Positions 50,780-60,558 of a stretch of 64,000 nt of DNA are shown in pieces. Numbering within the stretch: position 1 is the stretch's first letter; every line of letters starts with the position of its first letter. Under the pieces are notes generated by a model, which did no database searches, was not told the DNA's origin, and was given only the letters and a program-made list of their open reading frames with translations. Origin of the DNA: Motiliproteus sediminis. Lineage in GTDB: Bacteria; Pseudomonadota; Gammaproteobacteria; Pseudomonadales; Balneatricaceae. The stretch lies in contig NZ_JAERQK010000009.1 of assembly GCF_017912535.1 (NCBI RefSeq), positions 62,001 to 126,000 on the forward strand, in the 5' to 3' direction. Position numbers and translations under genes: made by a program.

Positions 50780-51826
50780 ATGCGTATTCTTGTGACCGGC
50801 GGGGCTGGCTTTATCGGTTCGGCTCTGGTCCGGTTTTTGTTGGCTGAAACACCGCATGTTGTATTCAATGTCGATGTGTTGACCTATGCAGGGAATCTCG
50901 ATTCGCTGCCCGGTGTTGATGACAACCCGCGCTACCGTTTTCAACAGCTTGATATCTGCGATGCGCCTGGGTTAGCACAAATTTTTACCGATTTTCGGCC
51001 CGATGCGGTGATGCACCTGGCGGCAGAGAGTCATGTGGATCGCTCTATCGACGGTCCTGCTGCGTTCATGACCACCAATATCATCGGCACCTACACCTTG
51101 TTGCAGGCAGCGCTTAGCTACTGGCGTACGTTGAAGCCTGATGAGCAGGATAAGTTTCGCTTTCACCATGTTTCCACCGACGAGGTCTATGGGGATCTAT
51201 CTGGTCCCGATGGGCTGTTTGTCGAGTCTGCCCCTTACGCTCCCAGCTCTCCGTACTCTGCCAGCAAGGCGAGTTCCGACCACTTGGTGCGTGCGTGGCA
51301 CCGTACCTACGGGTTGCCGGTGGTGATAACCAACTGTTCCAACAATTACGGCCCGTATCATTTCCCTGAGAAACTTATACCGCACATGATTCTCAACGCG
51401 CTGGCGGGTAAGCCGCTGCCGGTATACGGCGACGGTCAGCAGGTCAGGGACTGGTTGTATGTGGAAGACCATGTGCGGGCGCTTTATCGGGTCGTGACCG
51501 TGGGGCGGATTGGAGAAACCTACAATATAGGTGGGCATAACGAGAAGACCAACCTGTGTGAACTGCTGGATGAGTTGGCGCCGGCAGATGAGCGCTTGAG
51601 CGGTCCTTACCGTGAGCTGATCAGCTTCGTACCCGACCGGCCGGGGCATGACCGGCGTTATGCGATCGATGCGGGTAAAATAGAGCATGAGCTGGGCTGG
51701 GTGCCGCAAGAGAGTTTCGATTCGGGCCTACGCAAGACGGTGCAGTGGTATCTGGACAATAGAAACTGGTGGCAGCGGGTGCTTTCGGGTGATTATCGAT
51801 TGGAGCGTATGGGTGGGGAGTCGTAA
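50780..51826 (+). CDS. rfbB: dTDP-glucose 4,6-dehydratase (copy 2)
   Basis: This is the second RmlB in the window, 348 residues, first gene of a complete rhamnose operon. It has [38 protein letters not shown] and [12 protein letters not shown] with the catalytic Tyr/Lys. It ends with a [13 protein letters not shown] motif. ATG 50780 is chosen since GGGGAG at 50767-50772 is at correct spacing (ATG 50774 would be too close). The sequence is clearly homologous to copy 1 but more GC-rich. It overlaps rfbA by one base (TAATG). Confidence 0.96.
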   Translation: MRILVTGGAGFIGSALVRFLLAETPHVVFNVDVLTYAGNLDSLPGVDDNPRYRFQQLDICDAPGLAQIFTDFRPDAVMHLAAESHVDRSIDGPAAFMTTNIIGTYTLLQAALSYWRTLKPDEQDKFRFHHVSTDEVYGDLSGPDGLFVESAPYAPSSPYSASKASSDHLVRAWHRTYGLPVVITNCSNNYGPYHFPEKLIPHMILNALAGKPLPVYGDGQQVRDWLYVEDHVRALYRVVTVGRIGETYNIGGHNEKTNLCELLDELAPADERLSGPYRELISFVPDRPGHDRRYAIDAGKIEHELGWVPQESFDSGLRKTVQWYLDNRNWWQRVLSGDYRLERMGGES

Positions 51827-52707
51827 TGAATAGCTACAAAGGGATTATTCTGGCCGGAGGTTCCGGTACGCGGCTGCACCCGATTACCCGCGGTGTGTCT
51901 AAGCAGCTACTGCCCATCTATGACAAACCGATGATCTATTACCCCTTGTCGGTGCTGATGCTGGCGGGTATTCGCGATATTTTGGTGATCTCAACTCCGG
52001 AAGATCTGCCGAGTTTTCAGCGCCTGCTGGGTGATGGCAGCGAGTTTGGTGTTAACTTGAGCTACGCCGAACAGCCCAGTCCCGATGGCCTGGCCCAGGC
52101 CTTTGTTATTGGAGAGGACTTTATTGGCGACAGCCCGGTGGCGCTGGTTCTCGGCGACAATATCTTTTTTGGTCAGCATTTTACTGACAAGCTGATGGCT
52201 GCGACCGGCCGCACCCGCGGTGCGACGGTGTTTGGTTATCATGTCAGCGATCCGGAGCGCTTCGGGGTGGTCGAATTTGACAGCGACGGCCGCGCCATCA
52301 GCATCGAAGAGAAGCCGGTCAAGCCGAAATCCAACTATGCGGTGACCGGTCTCTATTTTTACGATAACGATGTGATTGAGATTGCCAAGTCGCTTAAGCC
52401 TTCTGATCGCGGCGAGCTGGAGATCACCGATGTCAATATGGCCTACCTGCAACGCGGCGACCTGCAGGTGGAGATGTTGGGGCGCGGATTTGCGTGGCTG
52501 GATACGGGCACCCATGATTCGCTAATTGATGCCGGCCAGTTTGTGGCGACGGTTGAGAACCGCCAGGGCCTCAAAATAGGCTGTCTGGAAGGTATCGCCT
52601 ACAAGCGAGGCTGGATCAGTAGCGAGCAGTTACGTAGTCAGGCCCAAGCGCTATCCAAGACTGGTTATGGGCAATACCTGCTGCGTTTGCTGGGGGAGTC
52701 GCAGTGA
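51826..52707 (+). CDS. rfbA: Glucose-1-phosphate thymidylyltransferase (copy 2)
   Basis: This is the second RmlA, 293 residues, making dTDP-glucose for rhamnose synthesis. Motifs include [68 protein letters not shown] and [10 protein letters not shown]. It is translationally coupled to rfbB (TAATG) and overlaps rfbC by 4 bp. The protein is similar to copy 1 throughout, so both keep active-site residues; the two copies serve different downstream pathways. Confidence 0.96.
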   Translation: MNSYKGIILAGGSGTRLHPITRGVSKQLLPIYDKPMIYYPLSVLMLAGIRDILVISTPEDLPSFQRLLGDGSEFGVNLSYAEQPSPDGLAQAFVIGEDFIGDSPVALVLGDNIFFGQHFTDKLMAATGRTRGATVFGYHVSDPERFGVVEFDSDGRAISIEEKPVKPKSNYAVTGLYFYDNDVIEIAKSLKPSDRGELEITDVNMAYLQRGDLQVEMLGRGFAWLDTGTHDSLIDAGQFVATVENRQGLKIGCLEGIAYKRGWISSEQLRSQAQALSKTGYGQYLLRLLGESQ

Positions 52708-53237
52708 ACGTGATCGATACCCGTCTTGATGGGGTCAAGGTTATTGAACCGAGGGTGTTCGATGATGAGCGGGGTTTCTTTCTTGAGACCTTTCAGCAAC
52801 AGCGTTACGCGGACGTTGGTATCACCCAGTCGTTCGTTCAGGACAACCACTCGCGCTCTCAAAAGGGCGTGCTGCGGGGCCTTCACTTTCAGAAGAACAA
52901 ACCGCAGGGCAAGCTGGTACGAGTTGTGCGCGGCGAGGTTTTTGACGTGGCGGTGGATATTCGGCCCGACTCCGCGACCTTTGGCCAGTGGGAGGGTGTA
53001 ACTTTGTCCGAATCCAATAAACGCCAGCTGTGGATTCCGCCCGGTTTTGCCCATGGGTTTGTGGTGCTCTCGGACCAGGCTGACTTTGAGTATAAATGTA
53101 CCGATTACTACGATCCGGCTGATGAGGGTGTGATCATCTGGAACGATCCGGAGCTGGGCATTGCTTGGCCGTTACAGGATGTCATCTTGTCGCCCAAAGA
53201 CGCTGCAGCGCCACGTTTCGCGGATCTATGTCGATGA
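52704..53237 (+). CDS. rfbC: dTDP-4-dehydrorhamnose 3,5-epimerase
   Basis: RfbC (RmlC) epimerises C3 and C5 of dTDP-4-keto-6-deoxyglucose. It is a 177-residue cupin with the family hallmarks: [26 protein letters not shown] with the catalytic histidine, [16 protein letters not shown] with the partner aspartate, and [14 protein letters not shown]. The start is GTG 52704, overlapping the rfbA stop (GTGA). Its own stop overlaps rfbD. Together the four rfb genes give the standard dTDP-L-rhamnose pathway. Confidence 0.96.
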   Translation: MNVIDTRLDGVKVIEPRVFDDERGFFLETFQQQRYADVGITQSFVQDNHSRSQKGVLRGLHFQKNKPQGKLVRVVRGEVFDVAVDIRPDSATFGQWEGVTLSESNKRQLWIPPGFAHGFVVLSDQADFEYKCTDYYDPADEGVIIWNDPELGIAWPLQDVILSPKDAAAPRFADLCR

Positions 53238-54085
53238 AAATCTTGCTAACCGGCGCCGACGGACAGCTGGGGCGCTGTATCCAGGATCGTGCTGGTGATC
53301 ATGAATTGGTCGCCTTGAATCGCCAACAGCTCGATATCACCGATCAAGGAGCCGTCACTGATTGCGTCAGGCTTCATCGCCCGGATGCGGTGATCAACGC
53401 CGCCGCTTACACCAATGTCGATCAAGCCGAGTCCGAGCCCAACTTGGCCTATGCGGTTAACCGTGACGGGCCGGCCCATATCGCCGTTGTTTGCGCTGAA
53501 CTCGATATCCCGCTGATTCATATCTCCACCGATTACGTCTTTGACGGCACCAAGAGAAGCCCCTACACCCCGGATGACAATCCCAACCCCATCAATGTGT
53601 ACGGCGCCAGCAAGCTGGCTGGCGAAGAGGCGATTAGGCGCATCTGGGAAAAACACCTGATTATCCGCACTTCCTGGCTGTTCTCCGAGTATGGCCATAA
53701 CTTCGTCAAAACCATGCTGCGGTTGGCCAAAGAGCGTGATGAGATCCGGGTGGTCGATGACCAGATTGGCTGCCCGACCTATGCGGGGGATTTGGCTGAG
53801 GTGGTTTTACGGTTGGCCGATCGTAACGTTGGTTGGGGGAGGTACCACTTTTGTGGTGGTGTTGCTACTAGTTGGTATGAGTTTTCCGGTCATATTTTTC
53901 GCCTCTGGTCGGAAGTATCCAGCACTTCTATCCCCGCTTTGAAACCTGTTGGAGCTGTCAATTTTCTCTCAGTTGCGATCAGGCCTAATTATTCAGTTCT
54001 TGATAGCAACACCTTTGTTGAGTTGGTACTTAATGATTCTGATAGCCTAGATAGAGTAATAAAAAACGTACTGTTGAGTATATAG
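53234..54085 (+). CDS. rfbD: dTDP-4-dehydrorhamnose reductase
   Basis: RfbD (RmlD) reduces dTDP-4-keto-L-rhamnose to dTDP-L-rhamnose with NAD(P)H. It has [48 protein letters not shown] and the catalytic YGASKLAGEEAI, then RTSWLFSEYGHNFVKTML. The start ATG 53234 overlaps the rfbC stop as ATGA; ATG 53228 is two codons earlier. At 283 residues it is slightly shorter than usual, and in its last ~200 bp the base composition drops to AT-rich, so the C terminus seems to come from a different source or is under less constraint. Confidence 0.93.
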   Translation: MKILLTGADGQLGRCIQDRAGDHELVALNRQQLDITDQGAVTDCVRLHRPDAVINAAAYTNVDQAESEPNLAYAVNRDGPAHIAVVCAELDIPLIHISTDYVFDGTKRSPYTPDDNPNPINVYGASKLAGEEAIRRIWEKHLIIRTSWLFSEYGHNFVKTMLRLAKERDEIRVVDDQIGCPTYAGDLAEVVLRLADRNVGWGRYHFCGGVATSWYEFSGHIFRLWSEVSSTSIPALKPVGAVNFLSVAIRPNYSVLDSNTFVELVLNDSDSLDRVIKNVLLSI

Positions 54086-54248
54086 TTTTTATCCGTGTAC
54101 GAAGTGTATTTGATTTTATGATTTATTCCGTGGTGTTAATGAGCGTGTTAACACTATTTTCTAGGAATGAGTGATTTGGATAAAAATATGTTTGCATCTC
54201 TGTTAATATATTAATTATTATTCTGACTGAGTTCTATTGTAATAGATT

Positions 54249-54276
54249 TTGGTAAATTTAAAATTTTATTTATGAT
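54249..54276 (+). promoter_or_regulatory. Candidate promoter before the CapK-like gene
   Basis: TTGGTA (54249-54254), 16 bp, then TATGAT (54271-54276) lie in the AT-rich 250 bp between rfbD and the next gene. In such AT-rich DNA matches occur by chance, so this is weak. Confidence 0.35.
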
Positions 54277-54335
54277 AAAATGTAGATCTTTTATTCATTT
54301 GACTCTAAATTGATTGCTGATTGTTGTTGTATATT

Positions 54336-55646
54336 ATGTTTCATGATGCCTTTATTTATATTGCTTCTTTTTTGCCAAAAAGTATTTTATTTGGTAGGCG
54401 TTTTAGAGATGCGCATTCTGTACATGAGCGTTATAAAGAATCTGAGGATAAAAATAATTTTGTTTTGTCATATACGAAATCATCTCTTTCCTATGTCTTT
54501 AAGTTGGCAGCACAGTGTAGATTTTACAATAATCTCCCCGAGAACTGTAGTATAGAAAGTTTTGATTATATAGATAAGGACGTGGTGATTAGTGCTGATG
54601 ATGCGCTAGTGGTTGATAAAATAGGCTCGGAGTTAGTCAGTACTGGGGGGACTTCAGGCAGGCCGCTTGCTTTTTATGCGGATAAAAGTGGTAGAGGAGT
54701 AGAATGGTATTGGATGACGAGCGCGTGGTCATTGGTCGGCTTTGATTGGGCTAAGTCATGGCGCGCCGTGCTCAGAAATCATTCGCTGGGTGGTCGTGAT
54801 TATGAGGTTAACCGCTTATTAAAAGAGGTTCGTTTTGATAACTTTAGGCTAGATAATGAATATATGGGTTATGTTACTAAAGAGATAGAAAGGCGAGGGA
54901 TAGAGTTTGTTCATGCATATCCCAGCGCTGCCTTTGCAATTGCATCTTTTTGGAGAAATGAAAACTGTAAACCTGCGTGCGTTAAAGCTTTTCTTTGCGG
55001 TAGTGAGAATGTATTTGATTACCAAAAAAAACTTATTCAGGAAGAGCTAGACATCAGAATGTTTACGTGGTTTGGTCATAGTGAGCAATTGATATTAGCG
55101 CATGAGGGAATAGAGTGTGAGAATTATCATTCTAATCCGTTTTATGGCTATGCTGAATTAATTGGTGCAGATGGCAAGCAAGTAAAAGAGGTTGGTCAGA
55201 GAGGCGAGCTGGTAGGAACTGGATATATCAATAGAAAGACCATCTTTGTCCGCTATCGTACTGGTGATTACGCAGAGTATGTGGGCGATGTTTGTCCTGA
55301 TTGTGGACATGTTGGTTTGACATTTAAGCAGGTACAGGGGAGGTGGGCCGGTGCCAAGATATACCTCTCTAATGGAAGCTGGATTACCACTACTGCGCTC
55401 AATCTCCATGATAGTATCTATTCCCGGATTGATGGGATACAGTATTTTCAGCATAAGGCTGGTGAGTTGGAGGTAAGGGTCGTGCCTGGCTTATCATGGG
55501 GTTTTGAGTCAGAAGATGATCTGATTGAGGCGCTTATGCATAAGGTGCCAAATGGTATTAATTTTACGATAAAAAAAGTTGATCGCTTGGAGTATGCAGA
55601 TAATCGTAAGTTTGAACTATTAGTTCAGAATATAGATGATTTATGA
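54336..55646 (+). CDS. CapK/PaaK-like AMP-forming ligase family protein
   Basis: This 436-residue protein resembles phenylacetate-CoA ligase (PaaK) and the capsule protein CapK. The adenylate-forming P-loop is VSTGGTSGRPLAFY with residues 102-108 STGGTSG. WFGHSEQLILAHEG, RGELVGTG and RYRTGDYAEYV are typical adenylation motifs, and CPDCGHVG is a possible zinc knuckle. CapK-like proteins are common in capsule and O-antigen loci, but their reaction is uncertain (activation of a carboxylic acid, possibly for acyl/amino-acyl transfer to sugars). ATG 54336 is preferred to TTG 54321. The gene and its flanks are AT-rich, standing between GC-rich neighbours. Confidence 0.8.
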   Translation: MFHDAFIYIASFLPKSILFGRRFRDAHSVHERYKESEDKNNFVLSYTKSSLSYVFKLAAQCRFYNNLPENCSIESFDYIDKDVVISADDALVVDKIGSELVSTGGTSGRPLAFYADKSGRGVEWYWMTSAWSLVGFDWAKSWRAVLRNHSLGGRDYEVNRLLKEVRFDNFRLDNEYMGYVTKEIERRGIEFVHAYPSAAFAIASFWRNENCKPACVKAFLCGSENVFDYQKKLIQEELDIRMFTWFGHSEQLILAHEGIECENYHSNPFYGYAELIGADGKQVKEVGQRGELVGTGYINRKTIFVRYRTGDYAEYVGDVCPDCGHVGLTFKQVQGRWAGAKIYLSNGSWITTTALNLHDSIYSRIDGIQYFQHKAGELEVRVVPGLSWGFESEDDLIEALMHKVPNGINFTIKKVDRLEYADNRKFELLVQNIDDL

Positions 55647-55870
55647 ATTTTTTGTAGAGAGTGATATTGTTTTCTTGTGTATCAAGGATATGTTTCTAAT
55701 GTTGTTTGGATTTGTTTTATGTTCGTTTTCTTAATATGATTGTAGAATTTATTTGAGTCCTTTGGTCTAATAAAAACAAGTCCTCAAGTATGTATATAGT
55801 GTGTCGCTTAAATTAGTCGCCCTAGAGCGGGTATTTTGTTTATGCCCGGGGGTGAAATGGAGTTTTGGTT

Positions 55871-57037
55871 ATGCTTCCCCTGATTGATCTTAAAAGGCAG
55901 TACGCACAAATTGAAACCCGTGTCAAAAAGGCGGTTGTTGATGTATTGGACAGCGGTCAGTACATCCAGGGGTCTGAAGTGGCCGAGCTGGAGCAGCGGT
56001 TGGCAGCCTACGCCGGGACCACGTACTGTGTCAGTTGTGCTTCTGGAACGGATGCGCTTTTGATGGCCTTGATGGCCAAAGGGGTTGGGCCCGGCAGTAT
56101 TATTTTTACGACCCCTTTTACCTTTGTTGCGACCGCTGAAGTAATCGCTCTGCTGGGCGCGACCCCGTTTTTTGTCGATGTTGACCCAACTAGCTTCAAT
56201 ATGGATCCTAAGCAGCTTGAACTGGCCATCGCGGCTTGTAGAAGCCGCGATCCAGGTATCTACCCTCTGCCGGCAGCAGTCATTGAGAAAGAAATGAAAC
56301 CGGAAGGGGTTATCGCCGTCGACCTTTTCGGACTACCGGCCGAGTATGACCGCATCAATTCCATTGCCGCGGAGAACGATCTGTTCGTTATTGAAGACGC
56401 AGCTCAAAGCTTTGGAGCAACGTACAGGGGGCGCAAGACTGGCGGGCTAGCTGATATAGGCTGTACATCATTTTTTCCCGCCAAGCCCCTCGGTGGCTGC
56501 GGCGACGGTGGGGCTATCTTCTGCAATGATGATCAGACCAAACAACTGCTAGAGTCGATTAGGGTTCATGGTCAGGGAGAAAGTAAATATGAGAATGTCC
56601 GTCTGGGGGTCACCGGACGGCTGGATGCCATTCAGGCTGCATATCTGAAAGTTAAACTGGATATATTCGACGATGAGTTCAAGGCTAGGCAGAAAGTATC
56701 AGCATACTACAATGCCTGCCTTCAAGATGCTGAAGGATTTCGTGTCCCGTGCGTCCCGGAATATTCGGCAAGCGCTTGGGCACAGTATACGCTGCTGGCC
56801 TCCAATCAGGAGCGAAGGGATAGGGTGCTCGAGGCCCTAGCTGCAGCAGATATCGGTCACTCGATTTATTATCCGATTCCGCTGCATTTGCAGCGCGCAT
56901 TCACCTATCTAGGCTATCAGGTGACAGACTTTCATGTTGCTGAAAACCTAGCGTCTCGAGTGTTTAGCATTCCTATGCACCCCTACTTGACGGAGTCGGA
57001 AATAGAATCCGTAGTACAGGTGATTATTAGGAGTTAG
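55871..57037 (+). CDS. DegT/DnrJ/EryC1 sugar aminotransferase, WbpE/WlbC-like
   Basis: This 388-residue PLP aminotransferase has Lys205 in SFFPAKPLGGCGDGGA as the PLP lysine. CASGTDALLMALMA and TTPFTFVATAEVIALLGA are also conserved. The GGCGDGGA sequence and overall pattern fit WbpE/WlbC, which aminates UDP-3-keto-GlcNAcA to UDP-GlcNAc(3NH2)A. ATG 55871 has GGAG at 55859-55862 eight bases before it; a TTG at 55865 is less likely. It precedes a WbpD-like acetyltransferase by 3 bp and a Gfo/Idh dehydrogenase, the classic trio for 2,3-diamino uronic acids. Confidence 0.85.
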   Translation: MLPLIDLKRQYAQIETRVKKAVVDVLDSGQYIQGSEVAELEQRLAAYAGTTYCVSCASGTDALLMALMAKGVGPGSIIFTTPFTFVATAEVIALLGATPFFVDVDPTSFNMDPKQLELAIAACRSRDPGIYPLPAAVIEKEMKPEGVIAVDLFGLPAEYDRINSIAAENDLFVIEDAAQSFGATYRGRKTGGLADIGCTSFFPAKPLGGCGDGGAIFCNDDQTKQLLESIRVHGQGESKYENVRLGVTGRLDAIQAAYLKVKLDIFDDEFKARQKVSAYYNACLQDAEGFRVPCVPEYSASAWAQYTLLASNQERRDRVLEALAAADIGHSIYYPIPLHLQRAFTYLGYQVTDFHVAENLASRVFSIPMHPYLTESEIESVVQVIIRS

Positions 57038-57040
57038 TTC

Positions 57041-57541
57041 GTGTCAGATTACTTCAAACACCCAAGTGCCCATGTCAGTCCGGATGCTACCGTGGGTGCA
57101 GGCACCAAAGTGTGGATTAATGTCCAGATTCGCGAAGGTGTTCAGGTTGGCGAAGATTGTATCCTGTCCAAGGATGTCTATCTTGATCAGGGTGTTAGGA
57201 TAGGGAATCGGTGCAAGGTTCAGAACTCTGTTTCCATCTATAGTGGGGTCAGCATTGCCGATGACGTGTTTGTCGGTCCGAATGTTGCGTTCACTAACGA
57301 TAAGGTTCCTAGGGCTTTCAATGACGATTGGCAGATTACCGAAACCCGCGTCGAGCAGGGGGCCAGCCTAGGGGCCAATGCCACGGTCGTCTGCGGGGTG
57401 ACAATAGGCGAATATGCTATGGTCGCCGCCGGCTCCGTCGTGACCCGGGATGTCGAACCCTACACTCTGGTGGTTGGTAACCCGGCTAGGGCGGTGGCAA
57501 AGGTGGACAGGCTCGGCAACAGGGTAGAAGGGGATATATGA
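57041..57541 (+). CDS. N-acetyltransferase, WbpD/WlbB-like hexapeptide-repeat
   Basis: This 166-residue left-handed beta-helix acetyltransferase has repeated hexapeptides: YFKHPSAHVSPDATVGAGTKVW, GVQVGEDCILSKDVYLDQGVRIG, VFVGPNVAFTNDK, GASLGANATVVCGVTIGEYAMVAAGSVV. VFVGPNVAFTND and GANATVVCG are characteristic of WbpD/WlbB, which acetylate the 3-amino group of UDP-GlcNAc(3NH2)A with acetyl-CoA. The start is GTG 57041. It lies directly after the WbpE-like gene and overlaps the next gene (ATGA). Confidence 0.88.
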   Translation: MSDYFKHPSAHVSPDATVGAGTKVWINVQIREGVQVGEDCILSKDVYLDQGVRIGNRCKVQNSVSIYSGVSIADDVFVGPNVAFTNDKVPRAFNDDWQITETRVEQGASLGANATVVCGVTIGEYAMVAAGSVVTRDVEPYTLVVGNPARAVAKVDRLGNRVEGDI

Positions 57542-58485
57542 ACAATAAGTCATTAAGGGTTGCGCTGCTGGGCGTCGGCAATATGGGGCGCAATCACCTG
57601 CGCATACTGTCAATGCTCAAGGGGGTCGAAGTGACCTATATCTATGACCTTCAGCAAGATCGGCTGGCACAGTTGGGTCGGCAGTATGGTGTCCCTTATA
57701 CAACTGACCTGGCTACGGCACTCTCTGGCGCAGAAGCGGTCATTATCGCCACCCCGACCAGTACCCACTGTGAGCTGTTTGAATACTGCGCCCCTTTGGT
57801 GCGCTTTGCTTTTATCGAGAAGCCGGTTGCTGCGACGGTCGAGGAGGCGGAGAAGATCAAGGCGCTGTCGGGGCGGTACAACGTCAAAGTCCAGATTGGA
57901 TTTATCGAGCGCTTCAATCCGGTGGTTTCGGCATTAAAGCCGATGCTCGACCATGAGAGAGTGATCAATATCGATTTCATGCGAACCAATCGGCTTAGCA
58001 GCCGCATATCGGATGTTGATGTCGTGCTGGACTTGATGATCCATGATATTGATCTTGCCCTGTATCTCAATGGACCTGTGAAATCGGTTATGGCCTTCGG
58101 TGCGAAGGAGCACGGCCTGGTTGCCTTTGCCAATGCGATGATGGTCCATGAAAGTGGGGCGATGTCGCGGATACTGGCCAGCCGGATGACCGAGAAGAAA
58201 ATCCGTCAGATCCAGGTGACAACGGATAGCTCGTTTATCGATGGTGAGCTGTTGAGAAAAGAAGTGATCATCAATAAGCAGTCGGAGGTGATCCAAGATG
58301 CCAATAAACCCTACACCATCGCTTCGATCGAACAGCAGGTTGAAGTGAAGCCACAGGAGGCCCTGCTAGTCGAGTTGCAGAGTTTTATTGGGCTCTGTAC
58401 GGGGGAGAGCGATCAGATTCCCGATATTGAAGCTGGGCTTGAGTCGTTGCAGTTGAGTTATCGAGTGTTGGAACAGATCGGATGA
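57538..58485 (+). CDS. Gfo/Idh/MocA family sugar dehydrogenase, possibly WbpB-like
   Basis: This 315-residue NAD(P)-dependent oxidoreductase has an N-terminal Rossmann motif (VALLGVGNMGRNHL, residues 8-21) and the EKP motif with Glu94-Lys95 in FIEKPVAA. A His/Asp pair in VLDLMIHDIDLALYL is the typical substrate-binding/catalytic segment. By position after WbpE- and WbpD-like genes it should be the 3-dehydrogenase (WbpB/WlbA role) that oxidises UDP-GlcNAcA before amination. Sequence resemblance to WbpB specifically is modest, so another substrate is possible. It overlaps its neighbours by 4 bp on both sides. Confidence 0.75.
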   Translation: MNNKSLRVALLGVGNMGRNHLRILSMLKGVEVTYIYDLQQDRLAQLGRQYGVPYTTDLATALSGAEAVIIATPTSTHCELFEYCAPLVRFAFIEKPVAATVEEAEKIKALSGRYNVKVQIGFIERFNPVVSALKPMLDHERVINIDFMRTNRLSSRISDVDVVLDLMIHDIDLALYLNGPVKSVMAFGAKEHGLVAFANAMMVHESGAMSRILASRMTEKKIRQIQVTTDSSFIDGELLRKEVIINKQSEVIQDANKPYTIASIEQQVEVKPQEALLVELQSFIGLCTGESDQIPDIEAGLESLQLSYRVLEQIG

Positions 58486-59450
58486 TTGACAGGTTAGACA
58501 TTGCAAACAGCACCGTCCTAGTCACCGGTGGTGCTGGCTTTATCGGCAGCCACCTAGTGGACCGGCTGATCAGCGAAGGTGCTAAAAAGGTTATCGTCGT
58601 CGATAACCTTTTTCTGGGCAGTGAGCGCAATATCGAATCTGCGCTGGAAAAAGGGGCTCTCTTTTATAAAGAGGATATTGAGTTGGCGACCAGTCTTGAT
58701 TACATATTCAGTAATCATACGGTGGACCTTGTCTTTAACTGTGCGACCAAGGCGCTTAATTACTCGTTTTTGAATCCGTCGAATGCGTTTGATACCAATG
58801 TCAGAGGGGTGTTGAACTTGCTCGAGATACAGCGAAAGGGTGGATTCAAGACGCTGTGCCATTTTTCGACCTCCGAGGTTTATGGTACCGCTGTTTATGA
58901 GCCGATGGATGAAGAACATCCCAAGAAGCCAACGACCACCTATGCCGCCGGCAAGGCAGCGGCTGATCTGGCGATTGAAAGCTACGTCAATATGTTCGGG
59001 CTGGATGCGTTTATAGTCCGGCCATTCAATAATTACGGCCCCCGGCAGAATTATAAAGGCCTGTTGGCCGGTGTGATTCCTATTACCGCTTGGCGGGTGA
59101 CTCACGGTGTCGAGCCCGAGATTCATGGTAAAGGTACCCAGACACGCGATTTTATCTACGTCGAAGATACGGTCGATGCGGTTGTGAAGCTCTTCCCGGT
59201 GCTTGAAGCCGGTCAAAGTGTGAATATTTCTACCGACAACTGCTGCGATATCAAGACGCTGGTTAAACGAATATGCGAGTACTTCGACTATTTGGGCCCG
59301 ATCGCGGCAAAACCAGCCCGGCATGCCGATGTGCAGTGCCATATCGCTAGCAATGAAAAGGTTAAGACACTTATCGACTACAGGCTGACCCCGTTTGATC
59401 AAGGGCTGGATCAGACGCTGTCCTGGTACCGCAACGAGTTTGGAAGTTGA
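58482..59450 (+). CDS. NAD-dependent epimerase/dehydratase (SDR) of nucleotide sugars
   Basis: This 322-residue extended SDR enzyme has the NAD motif [11 protein letters not shown] (glycines 16-22), the active-site STSEVYG around residues 129-135 and Tyr154/Lys158 in YAAGKAA. The substrate-binding segment contains RPFNNYGPRQNYKGLLAGVIP and DFIYVEDT. Such enzymes are 4,6-dehydratases or epimerases; the Thr-Ser-Glu run before the Tyr (as in dehydratases with DE or SE) is compatible with dehydratase activity. It is directly followed by a DegT aminotransferase and a formyltransferase, suggesting that its keto product is aminated and then formylated. Confidence 0.82.
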   Translation: MIDRLDIANSTVLVTGGAGFIGSHLVDRLISEGAKKVIVVDNLFLGSERNIESALEKGALFYKEDIELATSLDYIFSNHTVDLVFNCATKALNYSFLNPSNAFDTNVRGVLNLLEIQRKGGFKTLCHFSTSEVYGTAVYEPMDEEHPKKPTTTYAAGKAAADLAIESYVNMFGLDAFIVRPFNNYGPRQNYKGLLAGVIPITAWRVTHGVEPEIHGKGTQTRDFIYVEDTVDAVVKLFPVLEAGQSVNISTDNCCDIKTLVKRICEYFDYLGPIAAKPARHADVQCHIASNEKVKTLIDYRLTPFDQGLDQTLSWYRNEFGS

Positions 59451-59454
59451 AATT

Positions 59455-60558
59455 ATGAGCAGTCAGCGGGTTAAGCTGGTAGAACCCTATATTGACTTTG
59501 ACGACGTCGAGTCAGAGCTCAGGGATATTTTCGACTCGGGGCAGTTTACCCGGGGAGTCAATGTCTCTCGTTTTATCAAGGCATTGTCGGAATATACCGG
59601 AGCCAGGCATGCTTTCTTGACGACTTCTGCAACCACGGCCCTGTCGCTGTGTTTGAAGGTGCTGGGAATTGGCGCCGGCGATAAAGTGGCGATATCTGAC
59701 TTCAGCTTTCCGGCGACCGCGAATGTCGTCGAGGACTTGGGGGCCATACCGGTCTTTGTCGATGTGGATCGGGATACCTACAACATGTCGGCTCGGGACT
59801 TGCGGAACAAGATCGACTCTGTCAAAGCAGTTATTTTTGTTGATGCTTTTGGTTGTCCCAGCAGCCTGTTGGAGATCCAGCAGATCTGCCGCGCCAAGCG
59901 GATCCCGCTGGTCGAGGATGCGGCCTGCGGGCTGGGGAGCTCTGTCCAGGGTGTAAAAGTCGGCGCGATCGCCGATATGACCTGTTTCAGTTTTCACCCA
60001 AGGAAATTACTGACCACCGGAGAAGGTGGTGCCATCACTACCAATAATCCTCAGTACGCAGAGGCGCTGGAGATCAAGCTCAATCATGGTGCCAGGGGTG
60101 TCCGGGGCGTCGGAGCCGACTTTATCGATTACGGATACAATTATCGAATGAGTGAATTCCAAGCCTTGCTGGGATGGAAACAGCTGGCCCGGTTGGATTC
60201 AGTGATTGAGCGACGCCAGACAATGATGGCGCGATATATGGGTCTTCTGGGGAACCATGGCTTTGCCCGGCAGTCTGTCGATGCGGGATATATCCATAAT
60301 GTTCAGTCGATCGTGTTAACGGTCCCGGCAGGTATCTACAGGGATGTGCTTATCGACCGATTGAATACGGTGAATATCGAATCCACACTGGGCACGTACA
60401 GCCTGAGCGCAACGAGTTATTACGCGAAAAAATATCAGCGCATTCAACCCAACTCCCAGTGGCTGGAACAGAACACAATTACGCTTCCCTGCCATGATAA
60501 CGTTGACGTGGGCCGGGTCTGCGACGCGATTGTCGAATTTGTCTCTGGAGCGACCTAG
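59455..60558 (+). CDS. DegT/DnrJ/EryC1 sugar aminotransferase (second in this operon)
   Basis: This 367-residue PLP aminotransferase has Lys184 in CFSFHPRKLLTTGEGGAI as the PLP lysine, and TTSATTALSLCLKVL and FSFPATANVVEDLGA as cofactor and substrate contacts. The exact sugar is not recognisable. It probably aminates the keto sugar made by the SDR encoded just upstream. An open frame extends upstream to 59395, but ATG 59455 avoids a large overlap and gives a normal N terminus. It overlaps the next gene by one base (TAGTG). Confidence 0.85.
   Translation: MSSQRVKLVEPYIDFDDVESELRDIFDSGQFTRGVNVSRFIKALSEYTGARHAFLTTSATTALSLCLKVLGIGAGDKVAISDFSFPATANVVEDLGAIPVFVDVDRDTYNMSARDLRNKIDSVKAVIFVDAFGCPSSLLEIQQICRAKRIPLVEDAACGLGSSVQGVKVGAIADMTCFSFHPRKLLTTGEGGAITTNNPQYAEALEIKLNHGARGVRGVGADFIDYGYNYRMSEFQALLGWKQLARLDSVIERRQTMMARYMGLLGNHGFARQSVDAGYIHNVQSIVLTVPAGIYRDVLIDRLNTVNIESTLGTYSLSATSYYAKKYQRIQPNSQWLEQNTITLPCHDNVDVGRVCDAIVEFVSGAT

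Noticed and set aside
54310-54555. 81-codon frame overlapping the CapK-like start
   Set aside because: Out of frame with the clear CapK-like protein, and hydrophobic only because of AT-rich DNA.
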